NCBI GenBank assembly: GCA_000383735.1
Contig: KB912146.1
Location: 34,532-78,978 of the forward strand
Direction of reading: 5' to 3'
Length of the DNA stretch: 44,447 nt
DNA from: Verrucomicrobia bacterium SCGC AAA164-M04
Lineage (GTDB): Bacteria; Verrucomicrobiota; Verrucomicrobiae; Verrucomicrobiales; Akkermansiaceae
This document shows positions 1 to 8,392 of this stretch, one piece after another. How positions within the stretch are numbered: position 1 is the first letter of the stretch; every line of letters begins with the position of its first letter. The position numbers and the translations under genes were made by a program. The notes beneath the pieces are model-generated. The model did not search any database. It was not told where the DNA came from and saw only the letters and a program-made list of their open reading frames with translations.

Positions 1-690
1 CCTATCATCGGAGTGCCCAAAACGATTGATAACGATCTTAAGGCTACTTCAATGACCTTTGGTTTTGATAGTGCGGTAAGCACAGTGGTAGATGGCCTTG
101 ATCGACTTCACACCACGGCTCAAAGCCACAAACGTGTGATGGTTTTGGAGGTCATGGGTCGTCACGCTGGTTGGATCGCTTTGTGGGGCGGTATGGCTGG
201 AGCTGCCAATGTCATTCTGCTCCCTGAGATTGCGTTTACTTACGAAAAAGTGGCCGAGCACCTCAAGAGGCGCGAAGCAATGGGTTACACAAGCTCGCTG
301 GTAGTCGTGGCCGAGGGCGCCAAAAATCCCGACGGACATCTGACAACTGTAGACGACAATCGTGGTGGTCAAGTTCGTCTTGGAGGTATCGGTGAGCAGG
401 TGGCCAAAAAGATTGGCGAGCTGACTGGCAAAGAGACTCGGTGCACGACTTTGGGACACATTCAACGGGGTGGAACGCCGACGCCGCTTGACCGAATTTT
501 GGGAATTCGTTTTGGCGTAATGGCGGCACAACTTGCCGGAGAAGGCAAGTTCGGTCAAATGGTGAGTTACCACAGCTATCACGTTGGTTCGGTTCCTATT
601 AAAGAGGCTGTGGCAGAGCTCCGACTCGTCGAATCCGACACTGAAGTTGTAAAAGCTGCCCGGGCAGTTGGTGTGTGTTTTGGCGACTAA
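1..690 (+). CDS. pfkA: 6-phosphofructokinase, 3' part (5' end outside window)
   Basis: The reading frame is open from base 1, so the start lies upstream and about 229 C-terminal residues are visible. The enzyme phosphorylates fructose 6-phosphate in glycolysis. The visible part opens with GVPKTIDND, which holds the catalytic Asp residues. It then shows MGRHAGW (sugar-phosphate binding) and GHIQRGGTPTPLDR. The residue after the Pro of the TIDND motif is Lys, where the E. coli ATP enzyme has Gly. This Lys is typical of pyrophosphate-dependent and group III enzymes. The residue that pairs with it to decide ATP against PPi lies upstream of the window, so the phosphoryl donor cannot be settled. 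The GTG at 13 is an internal Val codon, not a start. An Lrp-type regulator follows after 16 bp on the same strand. Confidence 0.93.
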   Translation, partial: PIIGVPKTIDNDLKATSMTFGFDSAVSTVVDGLDRLHTTAQSHKRVMVLEVMGRHAGWIALWGGMAGAANVILLPEIAFTYEKVAEHLKRREAMGYTSSLVVVAEGAKNPDGHLTTVDDNRGGQVRLGGIGEQVAKKIGELTGKETRCTTLGHIQRGGTPTPLDRILGIRFGVMAAQLAGEGKFGQMVSYHSYHVGSVPIKEAVAELRLVESDTEVVKAARAVGVCFGD

Positions 691-706
691 TTTTTGAAAT
701 ACTGAT

Positions 707-1186
707 ATGAACCAACTCCTTGACCTTCTCAGGCGCAACGCGCGCCAATCCGATGCTGATTTGGCAGCCCAGATATCCTCCTCGGAAGAAGCGGTAGCGT
801 CTCAAATTGCGGCATGGGAGGAGGATGGGACAATTCGCGGTTATCGTGCCATGATTGACCCGGCTCTCGATGGTGATGATGACGTGACCGCTTTTATCGA
901 AGTTAGGCTCACTCCAGAACGTGGAGGAGGATTTGATCGTCTCGCTCGCCGGATTTCCCGCTTTGAACAGATAACTAGCTGTTATCTGATTAGCGGTGGA
1001 TACGATTTACTCGTAATGGTCGAAGGAAAAGATCTTTTATCGGTGGCAGCCTTTGTCTCCGAGAAACTTAGTACGATTGAGGGCGTCATTTCTACTGCAA
1101 CTCACTTCAGGTTGAAGTCATACAAAGAGAAGGGATTCATTTTCGGTGAAAACTCAGGAGCATCTCGTCTTCCGGTTACTCCCTAG
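707..1186 (+). CDS. Lrp/AsnC family transcriptional regulator
   Basis: This 159-residue protein has the size and layout of the Lrp/AsnC family. An N-terminal helix-turn-helix occupies about residues 1-50 (LLRRNARQSDADLAAQI followed by an IRGYRAMIDP-like linker). A RAM/AsnC ligand-binding domain covers about residues 60-140, with the usual FIEVRLTPERGG strand and a YDLLVMVEGKD turn. Family members bind amino acids and control amino-acid metabolism as multimers. It sits 16 bp after the phosphofructokinase and 11 bp before an aminotransferase, so co-transcription is likely. This Lrp plus aminotransferase pairing suggests that the regulator senses a substrate or product of the transaminase, but that is inference. 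The ATG start is clear; no strong Shine-Dalgarno site precedes it. Confidence 0.88.
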   Translation: MNQLLDLLRRNARQSDADLAAQISSSEEAVASQIAAWEEDGTIRGYRAMIDPALDGDDDVTAFIEVRLTPERGGGFDRLARRISRFEQITSCYLISGGYDLLVMVEGKDLLSVAAFVSEKLSTIEGVISTATHFRLKSYKEKGFIFGENSGASRLPVTP

Positions 1187-1197
1187 CAAATATTGCG

Positions 1198-2367
1198 ATG
1201 GATATTGACTCGAAATTGGCAACTCACTTGCAAACCATTCCACGCTCGGGGATCCGGGACTTTTTTGAGCTCGTGATCGGGCGAGATGATGTCATTTCTC
1301 TGGGGGTTGGAGAGCCTGACTTTGCGACACCTTGGTCGATTCGGGAGGCGGCTATTTACTCTCTGGAAAGAGGGGAGACGAGTTATACCTCTAATTTGGG
1401 CCTTCTCAGCTTACGGGAAAAGATCTCGGAATACGTGGATGATTTTTTTCATGTGTCTTACGATGCTCAATCTGAGGTTCTCATTACGGTAGGTGTTTCC
1501 GAGGCACTGGATCTTGCACTGCGAGCCCTTTTAAATCCTGGTGACGAAGTGATTTATCACGAACCGTGCTACGTATCTTACTCTCCGAGTATTGTCATGG
1601 CACATGGTGTTGCAGTGCCAGTTGCGACAACGAAGGAAGATGGTTTTTCTCTGAAGCCGAATGCGCTAGCTGCTGCAATCACCTCAAAAACGAAGATTGT
1701 GATGCTAAATTTCCCGACGAATCCGACGGGCGCGGTTGCTTCCAAGGAAGATCTTGAAGGGATCGCCAAACTTTGTGTGAAGCACGACCTTATCGTCTTG
1801 AGTGATGAGATTTACAGCGAACTTCGCTACGATGAAGAAGAGCATGTGAGCATTGCCACCTTACCTGGCATGCGCGACCGGACGATTCTCCTTCATGGCT
1901 TTTCTAAAGCTTTTGCGATGACGGGATTCCGGCTCGGTTACGCCTGTGCGCCTGCCCCGCTAATTGAGGCGATGATGAAAATTCATCAATATGGAATTCT
2001 ATGTGCGCCCATTACGAGCCAAGCAGCTGCACTTGAAGCTTTAAGCGGTGGTCACGATTTATATGCCCCAATGAAAAATGAATATCACCAAAGGCGTGAC
2101 TTTTTGGTGGGTAGGCTTAACGGAATGGGAATCGATTGCCATTGTCCAGGCGGCGCCTTTTACGTATTTCCTGATATCCGGAAGTTTGGATTATCGAGTA
2201 AGGATTTCGCTCTGGGACTCCTCGAGGCGGAGCAGGTTGCGGCTGTGCCGGGTGACGCATTTGGGGAATCGGGGGAAGGGTTCCTGCGTTGTTGCTACGC
2301 AACTGGCATGGACGATTTGAAAGCTGCGATGGATGCGATGGAGCGATACATTGGAACGCTGTCCTGA
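1198..2367 (+). CDS. Class I/II pyridoxal-phosphate aminotransferase
   Basis: This 389-residue fold-type I PLP enzyme would transfer amino groups between an amino acid and a 2-oxo acid in the cytoplasm. Visible signatures are GVGEPDF near the N-terminus, NFPTNPTG (Asn contacting the cofactor), SDEIYSEL (Asp contacting the pyridine nitrogen), and HGFSKAFAMTGFRLGY, in which Lys237 is the expected Schiff-base lysine. A conserved Arg near the C-terminus (FLRCCYA) would bind the substrate carboxylate. It resembles the AspC/PatA/DapL-like groups, and the exact substrate cannot be read from sequence alone. The gene follows the AsnC-type regulator by 11 bp and precedes the CAAX-type protease by 3 bp, so it sits in the middle of a tight operon. 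Confidence 0.92.
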   Translation: MDIDSKLATHLQTIPRSGIRDFFELVIGRDDVISLGVGEPDFATPWSIREAAIYSLERGETSYTSNLGLLSLREKISEYVDDFFHVSYDAQSEVLITVGVSEALDLALRALLNPGDEVIYHEPCYVSYSPSIVMAHGVAVPVATTKEDGFSLKPNALAAAITSKTKIVMLNFPTNPTGAVASKEDLEGIAKLCVKHDLIVLSDEIYSELRYDEEEHVSIATLPGMRDRTILLHGFSKAFAMTGFRLGYACAPAPLIEAMMKIHQYGILCAPITSQAAALEALSGGHDLYAPMKNEYHQRRDFLVGRLNGMGIDCHCPGGAFYVFPDIRKFGLSSKDFALGLLEAEQVAAVPGDAFGESGEGFLRCCYATGMDDLKAAMDAMERYIGTLS

Positions 2368-2370
2368 GGC

Positions 2371-3135
2371 ATGAAAGATCAATTAAAGATTTGGCGAGAA
2401 GACCGGACTTTGGCGTATGTCGTGCCGTTTGCGGCCTTTATGATTTTTAATCTGATTTATCAATTTGTGGGGGATGCAATGCTTTGGGAGCATGAACGTG
2501 CACCTTGGTATCGCCACTGGCCGGATCAACTTTTTTATCCCATCCAGACCGTTGCCTGTTTAGGTTTTTTGGCGTTTTTCTGGAAACACTACGAGTTTCA
2601 ATGGAGTAGGAATGTTTGGGTTGGAGTCTTGGGGGGTGTGATTGGAATCGGGTTCTGGCTCCTCCCCACGGCTCTTTATGATTGGTTAGGAATGACAGGA
2701 AAACCTGATGGGTTTTTTGAGAAACTGACTGGTCTTGCCCCACGAAGAGAGGGGTTTGATCCTGGAGTCTTTGAAAACCCAGTAGCCTATTGGGCCTCTC
2801 TGATTCTCCGGATGGTTCGGGCTGTAGTTGTGGTAGCTTTGGTGGAAGAGATCTTTTGGCGAGGATTCTTGATGCGTTTTCTTTTGGATATGGACGGCGA
2901 CTACTGGAAAGTGCCTTTTGGGAAGCCGGCCAAGATCTCCTTCGTGGTGGTAACCTTGGTATTTGTATTGGCACATGCTCCCATAGATTATGCTGGCGCA
3001 ATCGTTTATGGATCGTTGACTTACGCCGTTGCAGTCTACACCAAGAGTCTTCTTGCATGTGTTGTGATGCATGGAGTGGCGAATGCCACCATGGGAGTTT
3101 ATGCCCTTTATTATGACAAGCTAGGGCTTTGGTAG
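2371..3135 (+). CDS. CPBP/CAAX-type intramembrane protease-related protein
   Basis: This 254-residue, very hydrophobic protein has about seven predicted membrane segments. The CPBP (Abi) signature is complete: Glu159-Glu160 and Arg164 in VEEIFWRGF, His202 in LAHAPIDY, and His234 with Asn238 in MHGVANAT. These are the residues that form the glutamate protease active site of the family. The overall length and the long N-terminal membrane part match the CAAX-protease-related proteins found beside exosortase/PEP-CTERM systems. No exosortase is visible here. The ATG lies 3 bp after the aminotransferase stop. The substrate is unknown. Confidence 0.82.
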   Translation: MKDQLKIWREDRTLAYVVPFAAFMIFNLIYQFVGDAMLWEHERAPWYRHWPDQLFYPIQTVACLGFLAFFWKHYEFQWSRNVWVGVLGGVIGIGFWLLPTALYDWLGMTGKPDGFFEKLTGLAPRREGFDPGVFENPVAYWASLILRMVRAVVVVALVEEIFWRGFLMRFLLDMDGDYWKVPFGKPAKISFVVVTLVFVLAHAPIDYAGAIVYGSLTYAVAVYTKSLLACVVMHGVANATMGVYALYYDKLGLW

Positions 3136-3150
3136 ACTGTAGGTTTAAGA

Positions 3151-5172
3151 TTGGCCAACTTGTTTAAATGTGGCAACTTGCTCACTGTGCCTGAAACCTC
3201 CTCTCGCGAATTCTCTATCGAAGCCGCGCGCCAGAAGCTTGGTTTCCAAAAGGACGAGTGTCTTGAGGATGGTCTTTCCAAGTGGCGCAAAGTGGAGATT
3301 CGTCTGTATTGGATGGCGAAAAGTGCGACAAGTTCAGCGGCGAAGGCTAGCTTCGAAAGCGATCTTGCCGAGTTGCGGGTTTTAATTAATGCGGTAGAAA
3401 TAGAGCTATCCAAGAAGAAGATTGCGCAAAATTTTCCCGTTCAGCGAGAGGTTTCGTCTCCCGCAAAGGTGTCAAAAAAATGGAAAGGGAGATTTGTAAT
3501 ATTTGCTCTCATGTTTGGGCTGCTAAGTGGAGGTGCGTATTACATTTATCGAGGCGGATTTTCTGAATTAAGAAATCGACCAAAAGACGAGGTGGATCTT
3601 GAAAGTCTCCAGGAGGATTTTGTGGTCTCGATTGAGAAGCGTCGGTGGAATGAAGCCCAGAATTCCATCAAACTTCTCAAGGACGCTGGCGCGACTGAGG
3701 TCGTGATCCGAGAGTCTCTTGCAGAAATTGAAAAAGGTCGTAACGAGGAAAAGGGCCAGCAAATTGCCTTCTTAATCTCGAATGCACAGTCAGCTCAGGA
3801 AGCGGGTCAGCTCCCGGAAGCTGAAATTTTTTGTCAGGAAGTGGAAAATTTGCAGCCCGGGCACCCCATCGTGTCTTCAATTCGGGAATCGATTCGTAAG
3901 AGTAAGCTTGAAGTTCGCAGAAAGTTAATGGTTGGCGAGATTGAAAAGGCGGTAGAGTCGGAAGATTGGGGGATTGCAAAAAGAAAATTGGCGACGCTTA
4001 GAAAATCGGATCCTACATTTGATCGAATTTCTTCCCTTGAGTTGACTTTGAAGACTGCTCAGGAAGAGGCAGTCGAGCGAAAGAAGGCGGCGGCGGTTTT
4101 GGTGGAGAAAGTGAGATCCTTGGATAAGGGGACTTACTCTCCAGAGGTTATTGCCCTTCTCGAGGAAGCTGTGCGACTCGATCCTTCCGAAGAAAATCGC
4201 GTGCTTTACAAGCAAATGGCGTCCTACGGGAAAATGGTCAAAGTCCCTGAGGATCATAAAACGATTTCAGCAGCTCTGAAGGTTTCCAAGAAAAACGATC
4301 GTGTTTTTGTTTCAAAGGGGATCTATCATGAGTCGCTGATAATGCCCCATGGAGTGCAAATCATCGGGGAAAGTCGGGTTGATACCATCATCGAATGCCC
4401 TGCTGATATTGGTGCGGTTATTACTGTTCCCGCAGACGTAAGTGAAGTTCGCGTGGTATCTTTGACCTTACGTCACTCGGGTTTAGTGAATGACGACGAG
4501 CGGTCGCCAGTCGTGGCTGTTGATGGTGGATCTATCGAAGGCGAGGATCTCTTGGTCATTCGTGCCAGTGGGCATGGCATTGCCGTTTTGAATGGTGGTA
4601 AAGCCTCTTTGTCGTTATGTAAGGTTTCTGATTCTGGTTGGGACGGAATTTCAGTGACAGGTGAGGGGTCCCGTGCCGATCTGTCCAGAGTTACCTGCGA
4701 AAAAAACCTGCACCATGGAGTCGATTTTTGGGACGGAGCAAGTGGCTCGATAAAAAGCTCATTTTTAATCGCTAACGGACGAAACGGGATTTTTGCGATT
4801 GAGCCTTTAGCGGCTATAAGCGTGCAAACTACTCGAAGCGAAAAGAATCGAGAAGTGGGGTTCTATTTTTCGGGGGCCAATGGAGTCAATATCGTTAACT
4901 GCCATGCTCATGAGAATTTTCTTGGAGGAATCCTCTTCGATCAAGGGAGTAAGGCAGTTTCGCTTCAGGGGAATCAGATCACCAAGAATGGAGAGGCTGG
5001 ACTTGTCTTCGAAATGGGAGTCGAAGTCGTGAGTGAAATTGAAAATAAGGTTGAAGAAAATCTTGGTAAGCAAATTTGGCGTGGCGCTGTTTTTCCGACT
5101 TCAAGTGGAGAAGATACGGTGTCACCACCGCCGCCTCCTCCTCCCTTGAAAGTGGAAGAGTCAGGTGAATAG
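3151..5172 (+). CDS. Membrane-anchored right-handed beta-helix protein
   Basis: This 673-residue protein has no assigned function. A soluble N-terminal part of about 108 residues is followed by one membrane segment (about residues 113-134, FVIFALMFGLLSGG). A helical, charged, TPR-like stretch runs from about 145 to 350. From about 355 to 640 there are parallel beta-helix repeats of the NosD/PbH1 type, recognisable by recurring VSDSGWDGISV and ENLHHGVDFWD-like rungs. A Pro-rich tail closes the protein. The arrangement predicts a cytoplasmic head and an extracytoplasmic beta-helix. The called start is TTG at 3151, behind a weak AGG; an in-frame GTG at 3187 is an alternative. It is the last gene of the plus-strand run. 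Confidence 0.8.
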   Translation: MANLFKCGNLLTVPETSSREFSIEAARQKLGFQKDECLEDGLSKWRKVEIRLYWMAKSATSSAAKASFESDLAELRVLINAVEIELSKKKIAQNFPVQREVSSPAKVSKKWKGRFVIFALMFGLLSGGAYYIYRGGFSELRNRPKDEVDLESLQEDFVVSIEKRRWNEAQNSIKLLKDAGATEVVIRESLAEIEKGRNEEKGQQIAFLISNAQSAQEAGQLPEAEIFCQEVENLQPGHPIVSSIRESIRKSKLEVRRKLMVGEIEKAVESEDWGIAKRKLATLRKSDPTFDRISSLELTLKTAQEEAVERKKAAAVLVEKVRSLDKGTYSPEVIALLEEAVRLDPSEENRVLYKQMASYGKMVKVPEDHKTISAALKVSKKNDRVFVSKGIYHESLIMPHGVQIIGESRVDTIIECPADIGAVITVPADVSEVRVVSLTLRHSGLVNDDERSPVVAVDGGSIEGEDLLVIRASGHGIAVLNGGKASLSLCKVSDSGWDGISVTGEGSRADLSRVTCEKNLHHGVDFWDGASGSIKSSFLIANGRNGIFAIEPLAAISVQTTRSEKNREVGFYFSGANGVNIVNCHAHENFLGGILFDQGSKAVSLQGNQITKNGEAGLVFEMGVEVVSEIENKVEENLGKQIWRGAVFPTSSGEDTVSPPPPPPPLKVEESGE

Positions 5173-5179
5173 CTATGCC

Positions 5180-5539
5180 CTACGGGCGGAGAACCATGGA
5201 ATTTGAAAAGCCAAGATACGCGGCAATGCTTCCGAGGAAAATGACGAGAATATAAATTACGATCGGAGGAAGAGCCCTACGTTTGATTAAGGCGATTGAT
5301 CCTCCCAGCGCGAGAAGAATCACGAGTTTGCTAATCATCCAGATAGGGAAGCCTAGTTTTAACTTGGCTTGCAGCCCAAATCCACTGACTAAAATTAGGA
5401 GAAGTCCGATCCCGTGAATCATTGCAGGTAGACGGAAAGACGCAGGTTTCTTCGGGTCGGAAGTTATGAGGGAGCCAATCCCAAGAAAGAGGACGATGAG
5501 TCCCACGAAGTGGATAATTTTGTAGATGCCGGGGTCCAT
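5180..5539 (-). CDS. Small integral membrane protein, four membrane segments
   Basis: This 119-residue protein consists almost entirely of four hydrophobic helices separated by short charged loops (SDPKKPASFR, KLKLGFP, IKRRALPP). The layout recalls SirB-like or DUF-type inner-membrane proteins, but no diagnostic motif is seen and no function is claimed. The gene lies 16 bp downstream of the OppF-type ATPase gene on the same strand, so they are probably co-transcribed. It converges with the beta-helix gene with only 7 bp between the stop codons. The ATG start is preceded by no clear ribosome-binding site. Confidence 0.7.
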   Translation of the reverse strand: MDPGIYKIIHFVGLIVLFLGIGSLITSDPKKPASFRLPAMIHGIGLLLILVSGFGLQAKLKLGFPIWMISKLVILLALGGSIALIKRRALPPIVIYILVIFLGSIAAYLGFSNSMVLRP

Positions 5540-5555
5540 GATATGAATCGTAATG

Positions 5556-6365
5556 TTATGCAGATGCTTGTTCCTTCAACTGAGGAATCGCGGAAAGAAG
5601 TTTACGGGTGTATTCATCCTTGGGGTTTAAGAAGACCTCGTTGGCCTCACCATATTCGACTATTTTTCCAGAATACATTACGGCGATGTTGTCCGCGATG
5701 TAGTGAACCACCGATAGATCATGTGAGATAAAAATCATGGTGAGTTCAAGTTTGTCGCGAAGGTCAAGAAGGAGGTTGAGAATCTGGGACTGAATGGAAA
5801 CATCAAGAGCGGAAACCGGCTCGTCGGCGATAACCAATTTAGGCTCCGGTGCGAGTGCGCGAGCGATTGCGATCCGTTGTCTTTGCCCACCGGAGAACTC
5901 GTGCGGATATTTCTTCATGAACCTCGGATCAAGCCCAACCGTAGTCATGAGTTCGACTACTTTGGAGGTCAGGATTTCATCTTTTTTCAGCTCGGGATGA
6001 CGCTGACAAAGTGCTTCGGCGAGAGTGGAAAAGACAGTCATACGTGGGTTTAGCGACGCATAAGGGTCCTGAAAAATCATCTGAAAATCGAGGCGTCGGC
6101 TCCTTATTTCCTTTTTTGGAAGGGAGGTGAGCTCTTCGCCATTGAGCGTGACTGTGCCGCTAGTGGCGGGTTGAAGTTGCATTACGGTCCGAGAGAGAGT
6201 CGATTTTCCACACCCGGATTCGCCGACCAAGCCAAGGATTTCACCTTGCCCAATCTCAAGGGAGACTCCGTCGACTGCTTTGATGATTTCCGTTTGCCTA
6301 GAAATCAAGCCGCCGCCCCGGACGGGGAAATGGGTGCTGAGGTTTTGCAGCTTGAGAAATGACAC
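5556..6365 (-). CDS. Oligopeptide/dipeptide ABC transporter ATP-binding protein (OppF/DppF type)
   Basis: This 269-residue ATPase carries every ABC motif: Walker A GESGCGKSTL, a Q-loop in FQDPYASLNPRMT, signature FSGGQRQRIAIARA, Walker B LVIADEPVSALDVS and a switch His in FISHDLS. The DPYASLNPRMT stretch and the short C-terminal YTRKLLSAIP region are typical of OppF/DppF subunits of peptide importers. The length is shorter than the usual 310-330 residues because the C-terminal oligopeptide-transporter extension, including its Cys-rich motif, is reduced. No OppA, B, C or D partner is in the window, so it must work with subunits encoded elsewhere. The upstream neighbour is pgsA on the same strand. 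Confidence 0.9.
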   Translation of the reverse strand: MSFLKLQNLSTHFPVRGGGLISRQTEIIKAVDGVSLEIGQGEILGLVGESGCGKSTLSRTVMQLQPATSGTVTLNGEELTSLPKKEIRSRRLDFQMIFQDPYASLNPRMTVFSTLAEALCQRHPELKKDEILTSKVVELMTTVGLDPRFMKKYPHEFSGGQRQRIAIARALAPEPKLVIADEPVSALDVSIQSQILNLLLDLRDKLELTMIFISHDLSVVHYIADNIAVMYSGKIVEYGEANEVFLNPKDEYTRKLLSAIPQLKEQASA

Positions 6366-6402
6366 GAGACGAAGTTGGCTGCTTCCGCAGAAAATTCAAG
6401 AA

Positions 6403-6981
6403 TTAGGAACACGACTTCCCGGGAAGCTGGCGATACCCCATCATGAAATATTCGTATCCGGACCAAATGTTGAAAATTGTTGCCAGAATCGTGGGGAAGA
6501 TCAGGTCGATATGGTCGAATTTCAACATAATCCAGCCCAGTGCGATCATTTGAGTCACAGTGCAAACTTTTCCTGTCCAATGGGGTTCGATCGGAACTTT
6601 CTTGTTGATACGATAAAGAATTAAGATCCCCCCGATGATTTCGAGATCCCGGGCGATCACGAGAACGATGAACCAAACAGGAAGGTGCCAATCAGTTCCC
6701 CAATTCACAAAGGTCGCGGTGATGAGGCCGGTCATGAGGAGAGCCTTGTCCGTCAGGGGGTCAAGTATTGCGCCCGTGATTGATTTCTGGTTAAAGTGTC
6801 GGGCAATCCAGCCGTCGAGCCCGTCGAGAGCCGAGGCTAAGGTGTAGACGGCAACCGCGAGCCAACGCAGTGATTCCTCTCCTGAACCTGCATCAACCGA
6901 TTGCCCATATTTCACCGCAATCCAGGCAAAGACCGGAATTAGGGCGAGACGAATCAGGGTGATAACGGTTGCGAGAGTCAC
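6403..6981 (-). CDS. pgsA: CDP-diacylglycerol--glycerol-3-phosphate 3-phosphatidyltransferase
   Basis: This membrane enzyme makes phosphatidylglycerol phosphate, the precursor of phosphatidylglycerol and cardiolipin. The CDP-alcohol phosphatidyltransferase motif is complete: DGLDGWIAR, eight residues, then G, three residues, D, three residues, D (GAILDPLTDK). The preferred start is GTG at 6981-6979 because AAAAGGAA lies 7-8 bases upstream on the minus strand and the product (192 residues) then begins with the family's typical TLATVITLIRLALIPV segment. An upstream open extension to 7089 would add 36 residues of non-conserved sequence reaching into the divergent rsmA gene. Several further membrane segments follow the motif. 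Confidence 0.92.
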   Translation of the reverse strand: MTLATVITLIRLALIPVFAWIAVKYGQSVDAGSGEESLRWLAVAVYTLASALDGLDGWIARHFNQKSITGAILDPLTDKALLMTGLITATFVNWGTDWHLPVWFIVLVIARDLEIIGGILILYRINKKVPIEPHWTGKVCTVTQMIALGWIMLKFDHIDLIFPTILATIFNIWSGYEYFMMGYRQLPGKSCS

Positions 6982-6998
6982 AGAGCTGTTCCTTTTTA
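6982..6998 (-). promoter_or_regulatory. Ribosome-binding site that fixes the pgsA start
   Basis: On the minus strand a purine-rich AAAAGGAA ends about 7 bases before the GTG at 6981. It is one of the clearer Shine-Dalgarno-like sites in this window and argues for the short 192-residue PgsA over the longer open frame. Confidence 0.6.
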
Positions 6999-7033
6999 GT
7001 GGACAATCGGGGCCCCGGCAATTGAAACGGAGC

Positions 7034-8392
7034 GTGACCGCAAGCGAATTGAAAGAGGTCCTCGATGAGGCCGGCGTAATTCCCTCCAAAAAGTTGGGGC
7101 AAAATTTCCTCGTTGATCAAAATACCGCCGAGTGGATTGTGGCCCAGTTAAACTTGGAACCAGAAGATACCATTGTTGAAGTGGGGCCTGGAACTGGAGC
7201 TCTTACGGAGCATGTCGTAGGGAAAGTGGCACGGGTGATCTTAGTGGAATATGATCGGAGGCTCGCAGAGTATTTAATCAAAAAATTCGCTAATCGTCCG
7301 GAGGTTACAGTGATTAATCATGATGCAGTCCGGATCGATGTGCGGCCATTTTTTGCTCATAAAAATGTAAAGCTTCTTGGCAATTTACCTTATTCAGCTG
7401 GGGGAGCGATTCTTCGGAATTTCCTAAAGGGTCCATCTCCATTTAAGCGAGCGGTGCTTATGTTGCAAAAGGAGATGATTGATCGAATCTTGGCTGGATC
7501 GCGTTGTAAAGATTATGGCGTTTTAACTCTTCGAATGCAGTGCGAGTGGCAGGGAGCGCCAGTTAAAGTCGTCCCTCCCAGTTGTTTTATCCCACGTCCA
7601 ATGGTCGACTCAACTGTGATGACTTTAGCCCCGCGGCAGGCGGATTTGCCAGTTCATGATCGGCGATTGTTTGATGAACTTGTGAGGCGCGGTTTTGCCC
7701 AACGTCGGAAGCAGTTACGTAAAAATCTCCCCGACGATGTCGATTGGGGAAAGGTCTGTGAGAAGCTGAAGTTTTCACCGACCGCGCGGGCCGAGGAGTT
7801 GAGTCTTGATGACTGGGTGGCTTTAACCCGAGAAGTGGACCCGTTTTTTGAAAAAGAAGAAGGGCAGGGGGATGATGAAATGTTGGCTGTTGTTGATGAG
7901 GACGATAAGGTTGTAGGAAGTGAGCGGCGGGATATCATTCATCGTGATGGACTGAAGCACCGTGCGGTGCACATTTTTGTTCTAAATCAAAAGGGGGAGA
8001 TTTTTTTGCAGAAGCGTTCTCGCTTAAAGGACAAGTGCCCGGGCTTGTGGGATTCAAGCGCGGCTGGGCATGTAGATGCAGGGGAAGAATACGAAAACTG
8101 TGCAGCCCGTGAATTACTGGAGGAACTTGGCCTCACTAATGATGATGTGCGTGAGGTGGGAAAGCTGGGGGCTCATGCCAATACGGGGTGGGAGCATGTA
8201 AGGCTTTATGCGACTTTGGCGAAGGGAAAGATTCGGTTTCCATGCGTGGAGATTGAATATGGGGAGTGGTTCACGATGCCACAAATCGACGACTGGGTGG
8301 AGGCTGTGCCGGAGGATTTTGCGCCCGGATTTCTAGCGTGTTGGAAAGTGTGGAAGGAAGCTAATCAAGGACGCTTTGAAGACGGTGAGTGA
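7034..8392 (+). CDS. rsmA: 16S rRNA dimethyladenosine transferase fused to a Nudix hydrolase domain
   Basis: The N-terminal about 275 residues are RsmA/KsgA, which dimethylates two adjacent adenosines near the 3' end of 16S rRNA. Motifs are KKLGQNFLVDQ, VEVGPGTGALTEHV (SAM binding) and LLGNLPYSAGG (NLPY catalytic motif). From about residue 283 a second domain resembling Nudix hydrolases of the IPP-isomerase-like group begins, with a full Nudix box GHVDAGEEYENCAARELLEE followed by LGL. There is no stop between the two. An in-frame ATG at 7880, 8 bases after a run of five G residues, could also start a separate Nudix protein. The N-terminal start is uncertain: the frame is open from 6959, and GTG 7034 gives the usual family N-terminus. 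The gene diverges from pgsA. Confidence 0.88.
   Translation: MTASELKEVLDEAGVIPSKKLGQNFLVDQNTAEWIVAQLNLEPEDTIVEVGPGTGALTEHVVGKVARVILVEYDRRLAEYLIKKFANRPEVTVINHDAVRIDVRPFFAHKNVKLLGNLPYSAGGAILRNFLKGPSPFKRAVLMLQKEMIDRILAGSRCKDYGVLTLRMQCEWQGAPVKVVPPSCFIPRPMVDSTVMTLAPRQADLPVHDRRLFDELVRRGFAQRRKQLRKNLPDDVDWGKVCEKLKFSPTARAEELSLDDWVALTREVDPFFEKEEGQGDDEMLAVVDEDDKVVGSERRDIIHRDGLKHRAVHIFVLNQKGEIFLQKRSRLKDKCPGLWDSSAAGHVDAGEEYENCAARELLEELGLTNDDVREVGKLGAHANTGWEHVRLYATLAKGKIRFPCVEIEYGEWFTMPQIDDWVEAVPEDFAPGFLACWKVWKEANQGRFEDGE

Noticed and set aside
49..738. Long minus-strand open frame opposite the phosphofructokinase
   Set aside because: It is antisense to an unmistakable gene and its product is rich in His, Ser and Arg with no motif.
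5172..5195. GCCC-TAC-GGGC hairpin between two convergent stops
   Set aside because: The stem has only four base pairs and no T-run follows it on either strand.
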